A stretch of DNA of 64,000 nucleotides from the NCBI RefSeq assembly GCF_000298235.1, contig NZ_BAHE01000006.1, forward strand, positions 155,516 to 219,515, read 5' to 3'. This DNA comes from Gordonia namibiensis NBRC 108229. GTDB taxonomy: Bacteria > Actinomycetota > Actinomycetes > Mycobacteriales > Mycobacteriaceae. Made by a program: the position numbers and the translations under genes. This document shows, piece after piece, positions 18,318 to 28,072 of this stretch. Each line of letters begins with the position of its first letter. Within the stretch, counting starts at the first letter, position 1. The notes under the pieces were generated by a model that made no database searches, had not been told where the DNA came from, and worked only from the letters and a program-made list of their open reading frames with translations.

Positions 18318-19064
18318 CTACTTCTGGCCCTGGGCCGCCACCGCGGCCGCGCCGGCCGCAGCCGCCTCGGGGTCGAGGTAGGTGCCGCCCGGGTTCAGGG
18401 GCTTGAGGTTCTCGTCGAGGTCGTAGCGCAGCGGGTTGCCGGTGGGGATGTTCAGGCCCGCGATGTCCTCGTCGGAGATGCCGTCGAGGTGCTTGACGAG
18501 CGCCCGGAGCGAGTTGCCGTGTGCCGCGACGAGCACGGTCTTTCCGGCCTTGATGTCGGCGGCGATCGTCTCGGTGAAGTACGGGATCATCCGGGCCACG
18601 ACGTCCTTGAGGCACTCGGTCAGCGGCACCTCGTCGAGGTCGGCATACCGCGGGTCGCCGACCTGGCTGTACTCGGCGTCGGGCTCGATGGCCGGCGGCG
18701 GGGTGTCGTAGCTGCGACGCCACAGCATGAACTGCTCCTGGCCGTACTTCTCCAGTGTGTCGGCCTTGTTGAGACCCTGGAGCACACCGTAGTGACGCTC
18801 GTTGAGACGCCAGTCGCGGACCACCGGGATCCAGTGGCGGTCGGCGGTGTCGAGAGCGATCTGCGCCGTCGAGATGGCGCGGCGCAGAAGCGAGGTGTAG
18901 AGGACGTCGGGCAGCAGATCGTGCTCGACGAGCAGTTCACCGGCCCGCACGGCCTCAGCCTTGCCCTTGTCCGTGAGCGCCACATCCACCCATCCGGTGA
19001 ACTGGTTGGACGCATTCCATTCGCTCTCGCCGTGACGCATCAAGATCAGGGTGCCGTTGCTCAT
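18318..19064 (-). CDS. gpmA: 2,3-bisphosphoglycerate-dependent phosphoglycerate mutase
   Basis: A 248-residue glycolytic mutase interconverting 3- and 2-phosphoglycerate. The catalytic phosphohistidine lies in [10 protein letters not shown], the second histidine in [11 protein letters not shown], and the substrate loop in [13 protein letters not shown]. The ATG at 19064 begins [12 protein letters not shown], the usual family N-terminus; longer upstream starts add residues not seen in the family. The C-terminal 15 residues are an Ala/Gly-rich tail. Confidence 0.95.
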   Translation of the reverse strand: MSNGTLILMRHGESEWNASNQFTGWVDVALTDKGKAEAVRAGELLVEHDLLPDVLYTSLLRRAISTAQIALDTADRHWIPVVRDWRLNERHYGVLQGLNKADTLEKYGQEQFMLWRRSYDTPPPAIEPDAEYSQVGDPRYADLDEVPLTECLKDVVARMIPYFTETIAADIKAGKTVLVAAHGNSLRALVKHLDGISDEDIAGLNIPTGNPLRYDLDENLKPLNPGGTYLDPEAAAAGAAAVAAQGQK

Positions 19065-19164
19065 GGGCGATAGTTTCGCACAGTCGCACCGAGGCCTCTT
19101 CTCACCGTCCGGCCATTTGGTGGTCATCGCCGCAATTCGCCCGGCGACCACCACTTCCGAGGTC

Positions 19165-19170
19165 TAGCGT
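19165..19170 (+). promoter_or_regulatory. -10 element of the permease gene
   Basis: TAGCGT followed by six bases and then the ATG at 19177, with no ribosome site: leaderless arrangement. Confidence 0.55.
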
Positions 19171-19176
19171 TATCGC

Positions 19177-20625
19177 ATGGCAGCCAGCACAAACGCCGGC
19201 GAGACCGGCAAGAACGCGGAGCAGCAGCCCGAGCTCAAACGCGTACTGGGCTGGAAGCTGCTGCTCCTGTTCATCATCGGCGACATCCTGGGCACCGGCG
19301 TCTACGCGCTGACCGGCCAGGTGGCGGGCGAGGTCGGGGGCGCGGCGTGGCTGCCGTTCCTCATCGCCTTCTCGGTCGCGACGCTCACCGCGTTCTCCTA
19401 CCTCGAACTGGTGACGAAGTATCCACAGGCCGCCGGGGCAGCGCTCTACGTGCACAAGGCTTTCGGCATCCACATCGTCACGTTCATCGTGTTGTTCACG
19501 GTGATGTGCTCGGGCATCACGTCCGCGACGACGGCCTCCCGCGCGTTCGCGGTGAACATGCTGACCGCGTTCAGCGGCGGAGAGTCCCCTGACGCCACCG
19601 ATCCCGCGCTGTTCGCGGTGGCCGTCGGATTCCTCCTGCTCGTCATGTTCATCAACTTCCGCGGCGTCGCCGAGGGCGTCGGCACCAACGTCGTCCTGAC
19701 CCTCGTGGAATTGACCGGTCTGCTGCTCGTGCTGTTCATCGGCTACTGGTTCATCGTCGGCGGCAACGCCGAACACTGGGATGCGGTGGTGGCCTTCGAG
19801 AGTCCTGACGACAAGAACGTCTTCATCGCCGTCACGGCGGCGACCTCGCTGGCGTTCTTCGCGCTCGTCGGCTTCGAGGACTCGGTGAACATGGCCGAGG
19901 AGTGCAAGGAGCCGACCCGCATCTTCCCGAAGGTCATGCTGAGTGGTCTCGGCATGACGGCCGCCGTCTACGTCCTCATCGCCATCTGCGCGGTGGCGAT
20001 CGTGCCGGTGGGCGTGCTGTCCGAGAGCGAGACCCCGCTCGTCGACGTCGTGCAGACCGCGGCGCCCGACTTCCCGATGTCGGACCTGCTGCCGTGGATC
20101 TCGATGTTCGCAGTCGCCAACACCGCTCTCATCAACATGATGATGGCGAGTCGCCTGCTCTACGGCATGGCGAAACGAGGCGTGTTGCCCAAGTTCCTGT
20201 CGTATGTGCACCCCGGTCGCCGGACCCCGTTCGCGGCCATCGTCTTCACCACGGTCATCGCCCTGTTGCTGCTCACCTACGTGAGTGCCGATCCGAAGAG
20301 CTCCATCGTCGGACTCCTCGGCGGCACCACCGCACTGCTGCTGCTCGCGGTGTTCACGGTGGTCAACGTGTCGGTGCTGGTCCTCCGGCGAGACAAAGTG
20401 GAGCACAACCACTTCCGCACCAAGACGCCGATCGCCGTACTCGGTGCCGTCACGTGCGGGTACCTCACCCTGCCGGTCACCGGCCGCGATCCCGAGCAGT
20501 ACGTGATCGCCGGTTGGCTGTTGCTCCTCGGCGTGCTCCTGTGGGCGGTCACGTACTGGTGGCACCGACGATCCGGTGACCATGCGATCAGCTACGACGA
20601 GGTGCCGCCGCATCAGATGCACTGA
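19177..20625 (+). CDS. APC-superfamily amino-acid permease
   Basis: A 482-residue integral membrane protein with about 12 transmembrane segments. TM1 carries the unwound substrate-binding motif IIGDILGTGVYALTG (residues 29-43), typical of APC transporters. TM6 has SLAFFALVGFEDSVNMAEECK. Substrate is probably an amino acid or amine, taken up with protons; specificity cannot be read. It sits between gpmA and the initiator tRNA and is absent from this position in M. tuberculosis. Confidence 0.88.
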   Translation: MAASTNAGETGKNAEQQPELKRVLGWKLLLLFIIGDILGTGVYALTGQVAGEVGGAAWLPFLIAFSVATLTAFSYLELVTKYPQAAGAALYVHKAFGIHIVTFIVLFTVMCSGITSATTASRAFAVNMLTAFSGGESPDATDPALFAVAVGFLLLVMFINFRGVAEGVGTNVVLTLVELTGLLLVLFIGYWFIVGGNAEHWDAVVAFESPDDKNVFIAVTAATSLAFFALVGFEDSVNMAEECKEPTRIFPKVMLSGLGMTAAVYVLIAICAVAIVPVGVLSESETPLVDVVQTAAPDFPMSDLLPWISMFAVANTALINMMMASRLLYGMAKRGVLPKFLSYVHPGRRTPFAAIVFTTVIALLLLTYVSADPKSSIVGLLGGTTALLLLAVFTVVNVSVLVLRRDKVEHNHFRTKTPIAVLGAVTCGYLTLPVTGRDPEQYVIAGWLLLLGVLLWAVTYWWHRRSGDHAISYDEVPPHQMH

Positions 20626-20654
20626 CGTCGCTCGAAGAGGAGCCGGAAATGAAT

Positions 20655-20691
20655 CGACCCCCACCGGGTGATCACCTGGTGGGGGTCGTTT
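20655..20691 (+). terminator. Rho-independent terminator of the permease gene
   Basis: Stem CGACCCCCACC (20655-20665) and GGTGGGGGTCG (20678-20688), then TTT. The loop contains a further self-complementary GGTGATCACC, so the hairpin can extend almost fully. Confidence 0.82.
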
Positions 20692-20692
20692 C

Positions 20693-20769
20693 TGGTAGCG
20701 GGGACAGGATTTGAACCTGCGACCTCTGGGTTATGAGCCCAGCGAGCTACCGAGCTGCTCCACCCCGCG
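20693..20769 (-). tRNA. Initiator tRNA-fMet (CAT)
   Basis: 77 nt with encoded CCA. The anticodon CAT is at 20733-20735. Initiator hallmarks are visible: an unpaired first position (C1 opposite U72) and three consecutive G:C pairs at the bottom of the anticodon stem (CTGGG/CCCAG). The T loop is TTCAAAT. All four arms fold. Confidence 0.96.
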
Positions 20770-20849
20770 TTGCAAGGAGCAACACTATCCGCGGGGTGCG
20801 GCCTGCACCAAATCGGCAGCTCGGGCGGGCCTTTGTCCGGTGGCCGGAC

Positions 20850-22457
20850 CTACTTGCGCAGGTCCTTGCGCAGGATCTTGCCCGACGCCGACTTCGGGAT
20901 CGCCTCGATGAACTCCACCGCACGAACCTTCTTGTGCGGGGCCACCTTCGACGCCACGAACTCCATCACCTCGTCCTCGGTCAGCTCGGCCTCGGGCTGC
21001 TTGACGACAAATGCCTTGGGGATCTCCTCCCCCGACTCCGCATCGATCGCCCCGACCACCGCCGCGTCGGCGATCTTGTCGTGGGTCAGCAGCAACGCCT
21101 CCAACTCCGCCGGCGGCACCTGGTAGCCCTTGTACTTGATGAGCTCCTTGAGCCGGTCGACGATGTAGACGCAGCCCGTCGGGTCGACCTGAGCGAGGTC
21201 GCCGGTGTGCAGGAACCCGTCGGCGTCGATGGTGTCGGCTGTCGCCTGGTCGTTGTTGAGGTAGCCGAGCATCACGTTCGGACCCTGCACCCACAACTCG
21301 CCCGGCTCGGAGAGCCCTTCCTGCGGCAGCGGTAGGTCCTCACCCGTGGCGGGATCGACGATCTTGTTCACCGTGTTCGGCACCGGCCAACCCGTCGACG
21401 ACAGCGGCGGATCCTCACGCCCCAGCGTGGCCTGGGTGTCGAAGGGGATGATGTGGGACACCGGGGACAGCTCGCTCATGCCGTAGCCCTGCAGCATGTG
21501 CAGATCCAGACGCTTGGCCACGGCCTGGCCCAGCTCGTCGTCGAGCGGGGCCGCACCCGACATCATCGTGTGCAGCGAGGACAGGTCGTAGTTGTCCACG
21601 ATCGGATGCTTCGCGAGCGCCACCGCGACCGGCGGCGCGATGTAGGCCATCGTCACCTTGTGGTTCTGGATGTTCTCCAGGAACTCCACCAGGTCGAAGC
21701 GCGGCATGATGACCAGCGACCCACGGGCCGCGAGGGCGGCGTTGAGCAGCACGGTCATGCCGTAGATGTGGAAGAACGGCAACACCGCGATCACCACGTC
21801 GTCGGCGGTCATGCCCTGCAGCGGACGCAGCTGGGCGACGTTGGCCACGAGGTTGCGGTGAGACAGCGCCACACCCTTGGGGTTTCCGGTGGTACCCGAG
21901 CTGTACGGCAGCACCGCGACGTGGGTCTTCGGGTCGAAGGAGACCTCCGGCGCAGGCAGATTCGGCCCCAGCAGGTCGATCGCGTTCGGATGGCCGGAGG
22001 CATCCTGGCCCTCACCGTCGAGGACGATCAGGCTTTCCGCCGGCAGCCCCACCTCGTCGGCGGCCGCCTTCGCCTGCTCGAACATCGGCGAGATCGTGAC
22101 CAGCATCTTGGCGCCCGAATCCCGCAGCTGCTTGGCGATCTCGTTCGCGGTGAACAGCGCGTTGATCGTCGTCGCCGTCGCGCCCGCGCGCAGGATGCCG
22201 TGGAAGACCGTCGCGAACGCCGGGATGTTCGGCGAGAGGATGCCCACCACGTCCCCGACGCCGATCCCCCGCGACGCCAGAGCCCCGGCCGCGGCCTCGA
22301 TCTGACCGACCAGTTGGCCGTAGGTGGTCGTCGAACCCGACTTCGGGTCCACCAGGGCGATCCGCTCGCGGTCCTCGTCCGCGACCGACCCGAACAGGTA
22401 GTCGAAGACACTCACGTCGGGGATCTCGACGTCGGGGAAAGGACTCGTGAAGCTCAT
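20850..22457 (-). CDS. 4-coumarate-CoA-ligase-like acyl-CoA synthetase
   Basis: A 535-residue ANL-superfamily adenylating enzyme. The P-loop is LPYSSGTTGNPKG, the A5 motif GYGMSELSP, the A7/A8 hinge TGDLAQVD and DRLKELIKYKG, and the catalytic lysine SASGKILRK is close to the C-terminus. It activates a carboxylic acid as acyl-AMP and then acyl-CoA. The substrate may be aromatic (coumarate-like) or a fatty acid. The ATG at 22457 follows ACCGGAGGTGCC. The reading frame stays open upstream but without a good start. Confidence 0.9.
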   Translation of the reverse strand: MSFTSPFPDVEIPDVSVFDYLFGSVADEDRERIALVDPKSGSTTTYGQLVGQIEAAAGALASRGIGVGDVVGILSPNIPAFATVFHGILRAGATATTINALFTANEIAKQLRDSGAKMLVTISPMFEQAKAAADEVGLPAESLIVLDGEGQDASGHPNAIDLLGPNLPAPEVSFDPKTHVAVLPYSSGTTGNPKGVALSHRNLVANVAQLRPLQGMTADDVVIAVLPFFHIYGMTVLLNAALAARGSLVIMPRFDLVEFLENIQNHKVTMAYIAPPVAVALAKHPIVDNYDLSSLHTMMSGAAPLDDELGQAVAKRLDLHMLQGYGMSELSPVSHIIPFDTQATLGREDPPLSSTGWPVPNTVNKIVDPATGEDLPLPQEGLSEPGELWVQGPNVMLGYLNNDQATADTIDADGFLHTGDLAQVDPTGCVYIVDRLKELIKYKGYQVPPAELEALLLTHDKIADAAVVGAIDAESGEEIPKAFVVKQPEAELTEDEVMEFVASKVAPHKKVRAVEFIEAIPKSASGKILRKDLRK

Positions 22458-22622
22458 GGCACCTCCGGTGATGGGTCGGTTTTGCCCGCCTACCGTATCA
22501 ACACTCGTTGACACGGTGTGACCTGGACCTCTCCATCCAACCAAATCTCCCCGGCCGCGTGGGGCACCACCTACGAGAACGGCCCCGAACGACCGAAGCG
22601 CAGCGCCGATACCCTCACCGCT

Positions 22623-22660
22623 TGAGTACGCGAGGAGCTTGCGACGAGGCGTGTCGAAAC
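22623..22660. repeat. Degenerate intergenic repeat related to the element at the window end
   Basis: This stretch shares GCGAGGAGC and GCGACGAG blocks in the same order with the left arm of the palindrome at 63817-63908. It looks like a single arm or decayed copy of a dispersed intergenic repeat. Similarity was judged by eye. Confidence 0.4.
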
Positions 22661-22698
22661 CCGATGCCGCTCTCCCGGCGATTACCGGGTGCCGCTTC

Positions 22699-23307
22699 TC
22701 AGTCGTCGGACGCAGGCTCGTCGCTGGAGGTCTGCGCTCCCTCGACCACGGACTCGCCTGGGACGTACCGTCCTTCCAGCGGGGCGCCGGCCTCGGGCAG
22801 CGCCTCCTTGTCGATGAGGTGCTCGAAAGCCAGGAGATTGCGCAAGGATTCACCGCGCGAGACGCGCCACGCCCACTCGCGCTGGATCGAGGAGAGGAAG
22901 CCGAGTTCGAGCAGGGTGTTGAAGTCGCCGTCGGCGGCCTCGAGGACCTGCCCGAGGACGCGGTCGAGTTCGTCGGAGCCGAGCGCGTCGGCCGAGATCC
23001 GGCCGACGAGATAGATGTCGCCGGTGTTGTCGATGGTGTAGGCGACGCCGTACAGCCGACGGTTCCGCTTGAGCAGGTATCGGTAGACGCCGGCGTGGTT
23101 CTCGTCGGGTCGGCGGCACACGAAGGCCTCGACCCTGACCCCGTGTTCGCTGGCGGTGAGCAGGACCGTCGTCTTGAGCTTCTGCTCGCCCGGGAGTTCC
23201 AGGATGACGTGGTCGACGTCGGCTCCACCACCACCCTTGCGCGAGTAGGCGATCTCGTTCTCGGTCAGTGTGTTCTCGAGCAGGTCGACGACCTCGGTGC
23301 GACTCAC
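22699..23307 (-). CDS. YbjN-domain protein (Rv0487-like)
   Basis: A 202-residue protein with a YbjN / type III secretion chaperone-like fold. The central NHAGVYRYLLKRNRRLYGVAYTID and DIYLVGRIS segments are typical. The C-terminal 45 residues are acidic and likely disordered. No catalytic residues. It lies 36 bp after mshA on the same strand, an arrangement conserved in mycolic-acid bacteria, so a co-transcribed partner of mycothiol synthesis is plausible but unproven. Confidence 0.85.
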   Translation of the reverse strand: MSRTEVVDLLENTLTENEIAYSRKGGGGADVDHVILELPGEQKLKTTVLLTASEHGVRVEAFVCRRPDENHAGVYRYLLKRNRRLYGVAYTIDNTGDIYLVGRISADALGSDELDRVLGQVLEAADGDFNTLLELGFLSSIQREWAWRVSRGESLRNLLAFEHLIDKEALPEAGAPLEGRYVPGESVVEGAQTSSDEPASDD

Positions 23308-23343
23308 GACATCCTCTCGGTGGGAACGGGTACTGCGAGACCC

Positions 23344-24711
23344 TCAGGCGGTCACCCGATTGCGCCGCCGACGCCAGCGTCGGCGAGCCCGGGCGGGGCC
23401 GCCCGGTGTCTGTGCCGCCGCCTGCTCGGCATCCTTCTGCGCCGCTTCGGTTTGGGCGGCGAAGGACTCCATCGCCCGGCGGTAGCTCTCGATGAGCTGG
23501 TCGACGGTGTGCTCCCAGGAGAACTTCTCGGCGTGCCGGCGGGCGTTGCGGCCGAGTTCGGCCAGGCGATCGGGTTGCGCCAGAAGCTTTTCCAGAGCGT
23601 TCGTCCAGTCGCCGGGTACATGACCGTTGACGAGCACACCGGTGCGGCCGTTGTCGACGGCGACGCCGAGACCGCCGACGTTGGCGGCGATGACCGGCGT
23701 CCCGCAGGCCTGTGCCTCGATGGCCACGAGACCGAAACTCTCGGAATGGCTGGGCACCGCAACCAGGTCCGATGCGCGGTACACCTGGACGAGACGATCC
23801 GACGGTTGCGGCGGGAGGAAGGTGACGGACTCCGAGATCCCCAGCCCGGCAACCTGATCCATGAGCGCGGTGGGGCGCTGTAGACCGGAACCCGACGGCC
23901 CGCCGACGATCAGGAGCCGCAGCTTGCGCCCGGACGCGACGGCGTCCTTCATCAGCGGCGCCATCGCGGCGACCAGGAGGTCGGGAGCCTTGAGCGGCTG
24001 GATCCGTCCCACGAACGTCACGATCGTCTCGTCGGGATCGAGACCGAGGATCGACCTGGCCTCGGCCGACGAGCCGGGCGTGTAACACTCGAGGTCGGCA
24101 CCCGGCGTCACCACGTCGATACGGTCGGCATCGGCGTCGTACATCGAGAGTAGTTCTGCCGCTTCGGTTTCGGTGTTCGCGACCAGCCGGTCGGCCTCAC
24201 CCACCACCTGTTGCTCGCCGATGACGCGCAGCTGCGGCTCGGCGGTGTCCCCCTCGGCCAGGGCGGCGTTCTTCACCGCGGCGAGGGTGTGGGCGGTGTG
24301 GACCAGCGGCACACCCCAGCGGTCGCGCGCGAGCCAGCCGACCTGCCCCGACAGCCAATAGTGGGAGTGGATCACGTCGTAGTGACCCGGCGCCTGCGCC
24401 GCCTCGGCCCGCAGGACGCCCGCGGTGAACGCACAGAGCTGGGCGGGGAGGTCTCGCTTGTCGAGACCCTCGAACGGGCCGGCGATGACGTGGCGGACGG
24501 TCACACCCGGCGCCGCCGCGACCGACGGCGCATCGGACGACGAGGTCGCCCGGGTGAAGATCTCGACCTCGATGCCGCGTCGGGCCAGCCGGATCGCCGT
24601 CTGCCAGACGTAGACGTTCATCCCGCCCGCGTCGCCGGTACCCGGTTGCGCCAACGGCGAGGTGTGCACGGAGATCAGCGCAACACGCCGCGGCAACGGG
24701 CTCGAGGTCAT
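23344..24711 (-). CDS. mshA: D-inositol-3-phosphate glycosyltransferase MshA
   Basis: A 455-residue GT4 enzyme for the first step of mycothiol synthesis, transferring GlcNAc from UDP-GlcNAc to inositol 3-phosphate. The N-terminal [12 protein letters not shown] loop, the [11 protein letters not shown] segment, [13 protein letters not shown], and the nucleotide-sugar site with [22 protein letters not shown] all match. The ATG at 24711 follows AAGGTGGAGACC. The C-terminal 30 residues are basic. It diverges from the zinc importer operon. Confidence 0.94.
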   Translation of the reverse strand: MTSSPLPRRVALISVHTSPLAQPGTGDAGGMNVYVWQTAIRLARRGIEVEIFTRATSSSDAPSVAAAPGVTVRHVIAGPFEGLDKRDLPAQLCAFTAGVLRAEAAQAPGHYDVIHSHYWLSGQVGWLARDRWGVPLVHTAHTLAAVKNAALAEGDTAEPQLRVIGEQQVVGEADRLVANTETEAAELLSMYDADADRIDVVTPGADLECYTPGSSAEARSILGLDPDETIVTFVGRIQPLKAPDLLVAAMAPLMKDAVASGRKLRLLIVGGPSGSGLQRPTALMDQVAGLGISESVTFLPPQPSDRLVQVYRASDLVAVPSHSESFGLVAIEAQACGTPVIAANVGGLGVAVDNGRTGVLVNGHVPGDWTNALEKLLAQPDRLAELGRNARRHAEKFSWEHTVDQLIESYRRAMESFAAQTEAAQKDAEQAAAQTPGGPARARRRWRRRRNRVTA

Positions 24712-24816
24712 GGTCTCCACCTTAGAGAAATGGCGCCGACGGTGACGCGCGCCCTCTGCTTCGACCAGCGCACACCACAGATCGCCGACGGCTTCGCGTC
24801 CGGCCCGGCCATCCCC

Positions 24817-24844
24817 TACACTGTTTTCGGTAACGATTGTCATT
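24817..24844 (+). promoter_or_regulatory. Promoter and possible Zur-type operator of the metal importer operon
   Basis: TACACT at 24817-24822 is a likely -10 element. AACGATTGTCATT (24832-24844) is an imperfect inverted repeat of the form AAYGA-N3-TCATT, resembling actinobacterial Zur boxes (AAAATGA-N3-TCATTTT) and placed over the expected transcription start. The left half-site matches poorly, so this is tentative. Confidence 0.4.
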
Positions 24845-24859
24845 TGCGTAAAGGGTGTC

Positions 24860-25828
24860 ATGAGGAAAACGCTTCTGGCCGCGGCCGGAGCCCTGTCCGC
24901 GGCCGTGCTGGTGCTGGCCGGCTGCTCGAGCGACTCCGGAAACGGGGACGGCACCCCGACCGTGGTCACGTCGACCAACGTCTGGGGCGCGGTCGCCTCG
25001 GCCGTCGCCGGCGACAATGCGACCGTCACCTCCGTCTACTCCAGCACCGAGGGCGATCCCCACGAGTTCGAGCCGTCCGCCGCCGACACCGCGACGATCG
25101 CCGACGCCGACATCCTCGTCATGAACGGCGGCCACTACGACGCCTATATGGAACAGGCCGCCGAGTCCTCGGGCGCGACCGTCGTCGACGCCTACGCCCT
25201 CACCCGCAGCGACGACCACGACGCGCACGATCACGACGCCGACGATCACAGCGCGGACGCCCAGGCAGATCACGCCGAGCACGACCACGGCGACGAGAAC
25301 GAGCACGTCTTCTACGATCTGCCCGTCGTCGCCGAGGTCGCCGACAAGATCGCCGACGCCCTCGCCGAGCAGGACCCGGAAAATGCGGAGACCTACCGCT
25401 CGAACGCCGCGACCTTCACCGGCGGGATCGACGAACTCCGGACCGAGGTCGCCGGTATCCGCAAGGCGCACGACGGCACGAAGGTGGCCCAGACCGAGCC
25501 ACTCGCGGGATACCTGCTCACCGAGGCCGGCCTGATCGACGCGGCTCCCGCCGGGTTCACCCAGGCCGTCGAGGAGGGGCAGTCGCCGTCCGCCGCGGAC
25601 CGCGCCGCCATGCAGGACCTGCTCGCCTCCCGCGGCGCCGCCGTCCTGATCTACAACGTGCAGGCCATCGACCCGGTGACGCAGGCGATGCTCGACGTCG
25701 CGAAGTCCGCGAAGGTGCCCGTGGTCGAGTTCACCGAGACCCTCCCGGAAGGCGTCACCGACTACCTCGTCTGGCAGCGCGCACAGATCGACGCGCTCGC
25801 GGCAGCCCTCGACGCCGAGAAGAAGTGA
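24860..25828 (+). CDS. Metal ABC-transporter substrate-binding lipoprotein (ZnuA-type)
   Basis: A 322-residue cluster A-I metal-binding protein. It has a signal peptide with lipobox LAGC (C22). Metal ligands are expected in DPHEFEPS, the second-domain histidine HVFYDLPV and the late acidic residue. A His/Asp-rich loop between about residues 115 and 150 (repeated [13 protein letters not shown]) is the hallmark of zinc rather than manganese binding proteins. First gene of a three-gene overlapping operon with ATPase and permease. Confidence 0.88.
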   Translation: MRKTLLAAAGALSAAVLVLAGCSSDSGNGDGTPTVVTSTNVWGAVASAVAGDNATVTSVYSSTEGDPHEFEPSAADTATIADADILVMNGGHYDAYMEQAAESSGATVVDAYALTRSDDHDAHDHDADDHSADAQADHAEHDHGDENEHVFYDLPVVAEVADKIADALAEQDPENAETYRSNAATFTGGIDELRTEVAGIRKAHDGTKVAQTEPLAGYLLTEAGLIDAAPAGFTQAVEEGQSPSAADRAAMQDLLASRGAAVLIYNVQAIDPVTQAMLDVAKSAKVPVVEFTETLPEGVTDYLVWQRAQIDALAAALDAEKK

Positions 25829-26637
25829 CCGCGGTGACGGCGGGAACCGACCCGGTGGTCACGTTCTCGGGTGCGCGACTCGGCTTCGGCGACCGCGTGC
25901 TCTGGGACGACCTCGACCTGACGATCCGACCGGGTGAGTTCGTCGCCGTCCTCGGCCCCAACGGGTCGGGAAAGACCTCGTTCCTCCGTGTTCTGCTGCG
26001 TCAGTACTCGCTCGACCGCGGCACCGTGGCGACGACCGACAAGATCGGCTACATCCCGCAGCAGCACGCCGACGAGGGCGACCCGATGGCTCTGCGCGGC
26101 CGGGACCTGGTCGGCTTCGGCGTCGACGGCAACCGGTGGGGACTCGGTCTCCGCGGCCGATCGCGCCGTCGTGAACTCGTCGACCGGGCGCTCGCCGCGG
26201 TGGACTCGCTGCCCTACGCCGACGCTCCGCTCGGTGTCCTCTCCGGAGGCGAACAGCAGCGGCTGCGCGTGGCCCAGGCGGTCGTGAGCGATCCCGACCT
26301 CCTGTTGTGCGACGAACCGCTGGCGAGCCTCGATCCGACCAACCAGCAGGTGGTCGTCGACCTCATCGACCAGCGCCGCAAGCAGGCGGGGACCGCGGTC
26401 GTGTTCGTCACGCACGAGATCAACCCGATCCTCCCCTACGTCGACCGTGTGCTCTATCTGGTCGGCGGACGGTTCCGCGTCGGCACCCCCGACGAGGTGA
26501 TGACCACCGAGACGCTCAGCGAGCTGTACGGCAGCGACGTCGAGGTGCTCCGGGTCAACGGTCGCCTCATCGTGATCGGCGGCGAGGACGCCCACCACTG
26601 CGTCGACATCGCCGAGGCCGGGAGTCAGCCTCTATGA
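25825..26637 (+). CDS. Metal ABC-transporter ATP-binding protein (ZnuC-type)
   Basis: A 270-residue ATPase. Walker A is GPNGSGKTS, signature LSGGEQQR, Walker B LLLCDEPLASLD, and the switch histidine lies in VFVTHE. The GTG at 25825 overlaps the stop codon of the binding protein (GTGA); a second GTG nine bases later is an alternative. A basic insertion RGRSRRRELVD lies before the signature motif. Confidence 0.9.
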   Translation: MTAVTAGTDPVVTFSGARLGFGDRVLWDDLDLTIRPGEFVAVLGPNGSGKTSFLRVLLRQYSLDRGTVATTDKIGYIPQQHADEGDPMALRGRDLVGFGVDGNRWGLGLRGRSRRRELVDRALAAVDSLPYADAPLGVLSGGEQQRLRVAQAVVSDPDLLLCDEPLASLDPTNQQVVVDLIDQRRKQAGTAVVFVTHEINPILPYVDRVLYLVGGRFRVGTPDEVMTTETLSELYGSDVEVLRVNGRLIVIGGEDAHHCVDIAEAGSQPL

Positions 26638-27503
26638 GCGTGACTTCGCTGGCAGCCGAACGACAGTTCAGCGACCTCTGGGACTTCTCGACGACCATCG
26701 ACCTGCTTGGCTACGACTTCGTGCAGCACGCTCTGCTCGCCATGTTGCTGCTGGGTCTGATCGGCGGCCTCCTGGGCCCGTTGATCGTCGCGCGGCAGAT
26801 GTCGTTCGCGGTCCACGGCTCCAGTGAGCTGTCGGTGACGGGCGCTGCCGCCGCCCTGCTCGCGGGATTCAGCGTCAACCTCGGTGGCGTGATCGGTGCG
26901 GTCCTTGCCGCCGCGGTCTTCGGCATCCTCGGCAACAAGGCGCGCGAACGCGATTCGGTGATCGGCGTCGTGATGGCGTTCGGCCTGGGCATCGGTGTCC
27001 TGTTCCTCGCCCTGTACGGACGGATCGGCACCGGCTTCGCGCTGCTGACCGGGCAGGTCGTCAGCGTCGGACTCGAAGGCCTCGTCGCGATCGCGATCAC
27101 GACGGCGATCGTGGTGGCGGTGCTCGCCGTGATCTACCGGCCGCTGCTGTTCGCGTCGACCGATCCGCGGGTGGCGCAGGCGCAGGGCGTCCCGGTCCGC
27201 ACGCTCTCGGTGGTGTTCGCGATCATCATGGGCCTCGCCTGCGCGCAGGGTGTCCAGATCATCGGCGCACTGCTGGTGATGTCCCTGCTGATCACCCCGG
27301 GTGCCGCCGCTGCACGGGTGACCGCCAACCCGATGCGGGCGCTGGTGCTGTCGGTGATCTTCGCCGAGGTCGCCGCGATCGGCGGCCTGTTGATGTCGCT
27401 CGCACCGAAACTCCCGGTCTCGGTGTTCGTCACGATCATCTCGTTCGTGATCTACGTCGTCTGCCGCATCATCGGCTCACGTCGCGTACACACGACGCGC
27501 TAA
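26634..27503 (+). CDS. Metal ABC-transporter permease (ZnuB-type)
   Basis: A 289-residue ABC-3 family membrane protein with about eight or nine transmembrane segments. The family motif GPLIVARQMSFAVHGSSELS and the ATPase contact region near DPRVAQAQGVP are seen. Its ATG overlaps the ATPase stop codon (ATGA). The stop codon overlaps the end of the convergent DUF2599 gene by four bases. Confidence 0.9.
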   Translation: MSVTSLAAERQFSDLWDFSTTIDLLGYDFVQHALLAMLLLGLIGGLLGPLIVARQMSFAVHGSSELSVTGAAAALLAGFSVNLGGVIGAVLAAAVFGILGNKARERDSVIGVVMAFGLGIGVLFLALYGRIGTGFALLTGQVVSVGLEGLVAIAITTAIVVAVLAVIYRPLLFASTDPRVAQAQGVPVRTLSVVFAIIMGLACAQGVQIIGALLVMSLLITPGAAAARVTANPMRALVLSVIFAEVAAIGGLLMSLAPKLPVSVFVTIISFVIYVVCRIIGSRRVHTTR

Positions 27504-28045
27504 TACTCTTCGGCGAACCCCGGATTGCACCGCGCGCCGATCATGTCCTCCTCGGAGACGACGGGACGCCCGGGTTCCAGGTTCCAGCTCGGCTTCTCCG
27601 GTTCGATGATCCGCGCGAACCGCCAGTGACAGTCGAACTGTGCCTGCATTCCGGGGGTGTCGGCGCTCGCGTCGAGTTCGACGACCTCCCGCCACGCCGC
27701 GTCCATCGCCGACGGCTCCTGCGTGTACCGGCCCGACGTGGTCGGGAAGATCGAGAGGCTGGGGCCCACCTCGGTGTCCGTCCACTCGACGCGCTCGACG
27801 AAGGGCGGCCGGTAGACGACCGTCGGGGTGGTCGACCGATTCGCGGGGCCCAGACCTGTCGTGATGGTCGAGGTCGGGGAAGAATCCGCACTCACCCGAC
27901 TCGGTGTCGACGACGCACCGCGCGGCTCGCCTGCGTCGTCGGATTCCGAACCGCAGCCCGCGAGGAACAATGAGGTCGCGACACCGCCCACAACGGTCAA
28001 AGCACAGATTCGCGCCGTGATCGCCCCGAAGCCTTTCGTCCCCAT
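27500..28045 (-). CDS. DUF2599-domain lipoprotein
   Basis: A 181-residue exported protein. The signal peptide ends in lipobox LAGC (C31). A Ser/Thr-rich linker is followed by a DUF2599 domain: the QFDCHWRFA block, SWNLEPGRPVV and the ARCNPGFAEE ending with conserved cysteines. Function is unknown. The ATG at 28045 is six bases after TACGGT, with no ribosome site. It diverges from the glycosidase gene with only 33 bp between starts. Confidence 0.82.
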   Translation of the reverse strand: MGTKGFGAITARICALTVVGGVATSLFLAGCGSESDDAGEPRGASSTPSRVSADSSPTSTITTGLGPANRSTTPTVVYRPPFVERVEWTDTEVGPSLSIFPTTSGRYTQEPSAMDAAWREVVELDASADTPGMQAQFDCHWRFARIIEPEKPSWNLEPGRPVVSEEDMIGARCNPGFAEEY

Positions 28046-28051
28046 ACGGCC

Positions 28052-28072
28052 ACCGTAGGGCACGAGTAGCCT
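28052..28072. promoter_or_regulatory. Overlapping divergent leaderless promoters (DUF2599 lipoprotein / GH5-like)
   Basis: Minus-strand TACGGT (28052-28057) is six bases from the DUF2599 ATG. Plus-strand TAGCCT (28067-28072) is six bases from the glycosidase GTG. The two hexamers are nine bases apart, so each -35 region falls inside or beside the other gene. Confidence 0.62.

Noticed and set aside
19102..20664. 520-codon open frame antisense to the amino-acid permease
   Set aside because: It is a compositional shadow: rich in Arg, Asp, His and Glu, with no family motif, while the plus strand has a clear APC transporter with promoter and terminator.
20693..20769. Integration site at the initiator tRNA
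   Set aside because: No integrase, no duplicated tRNA 3' end and no phage-like gene nearby.
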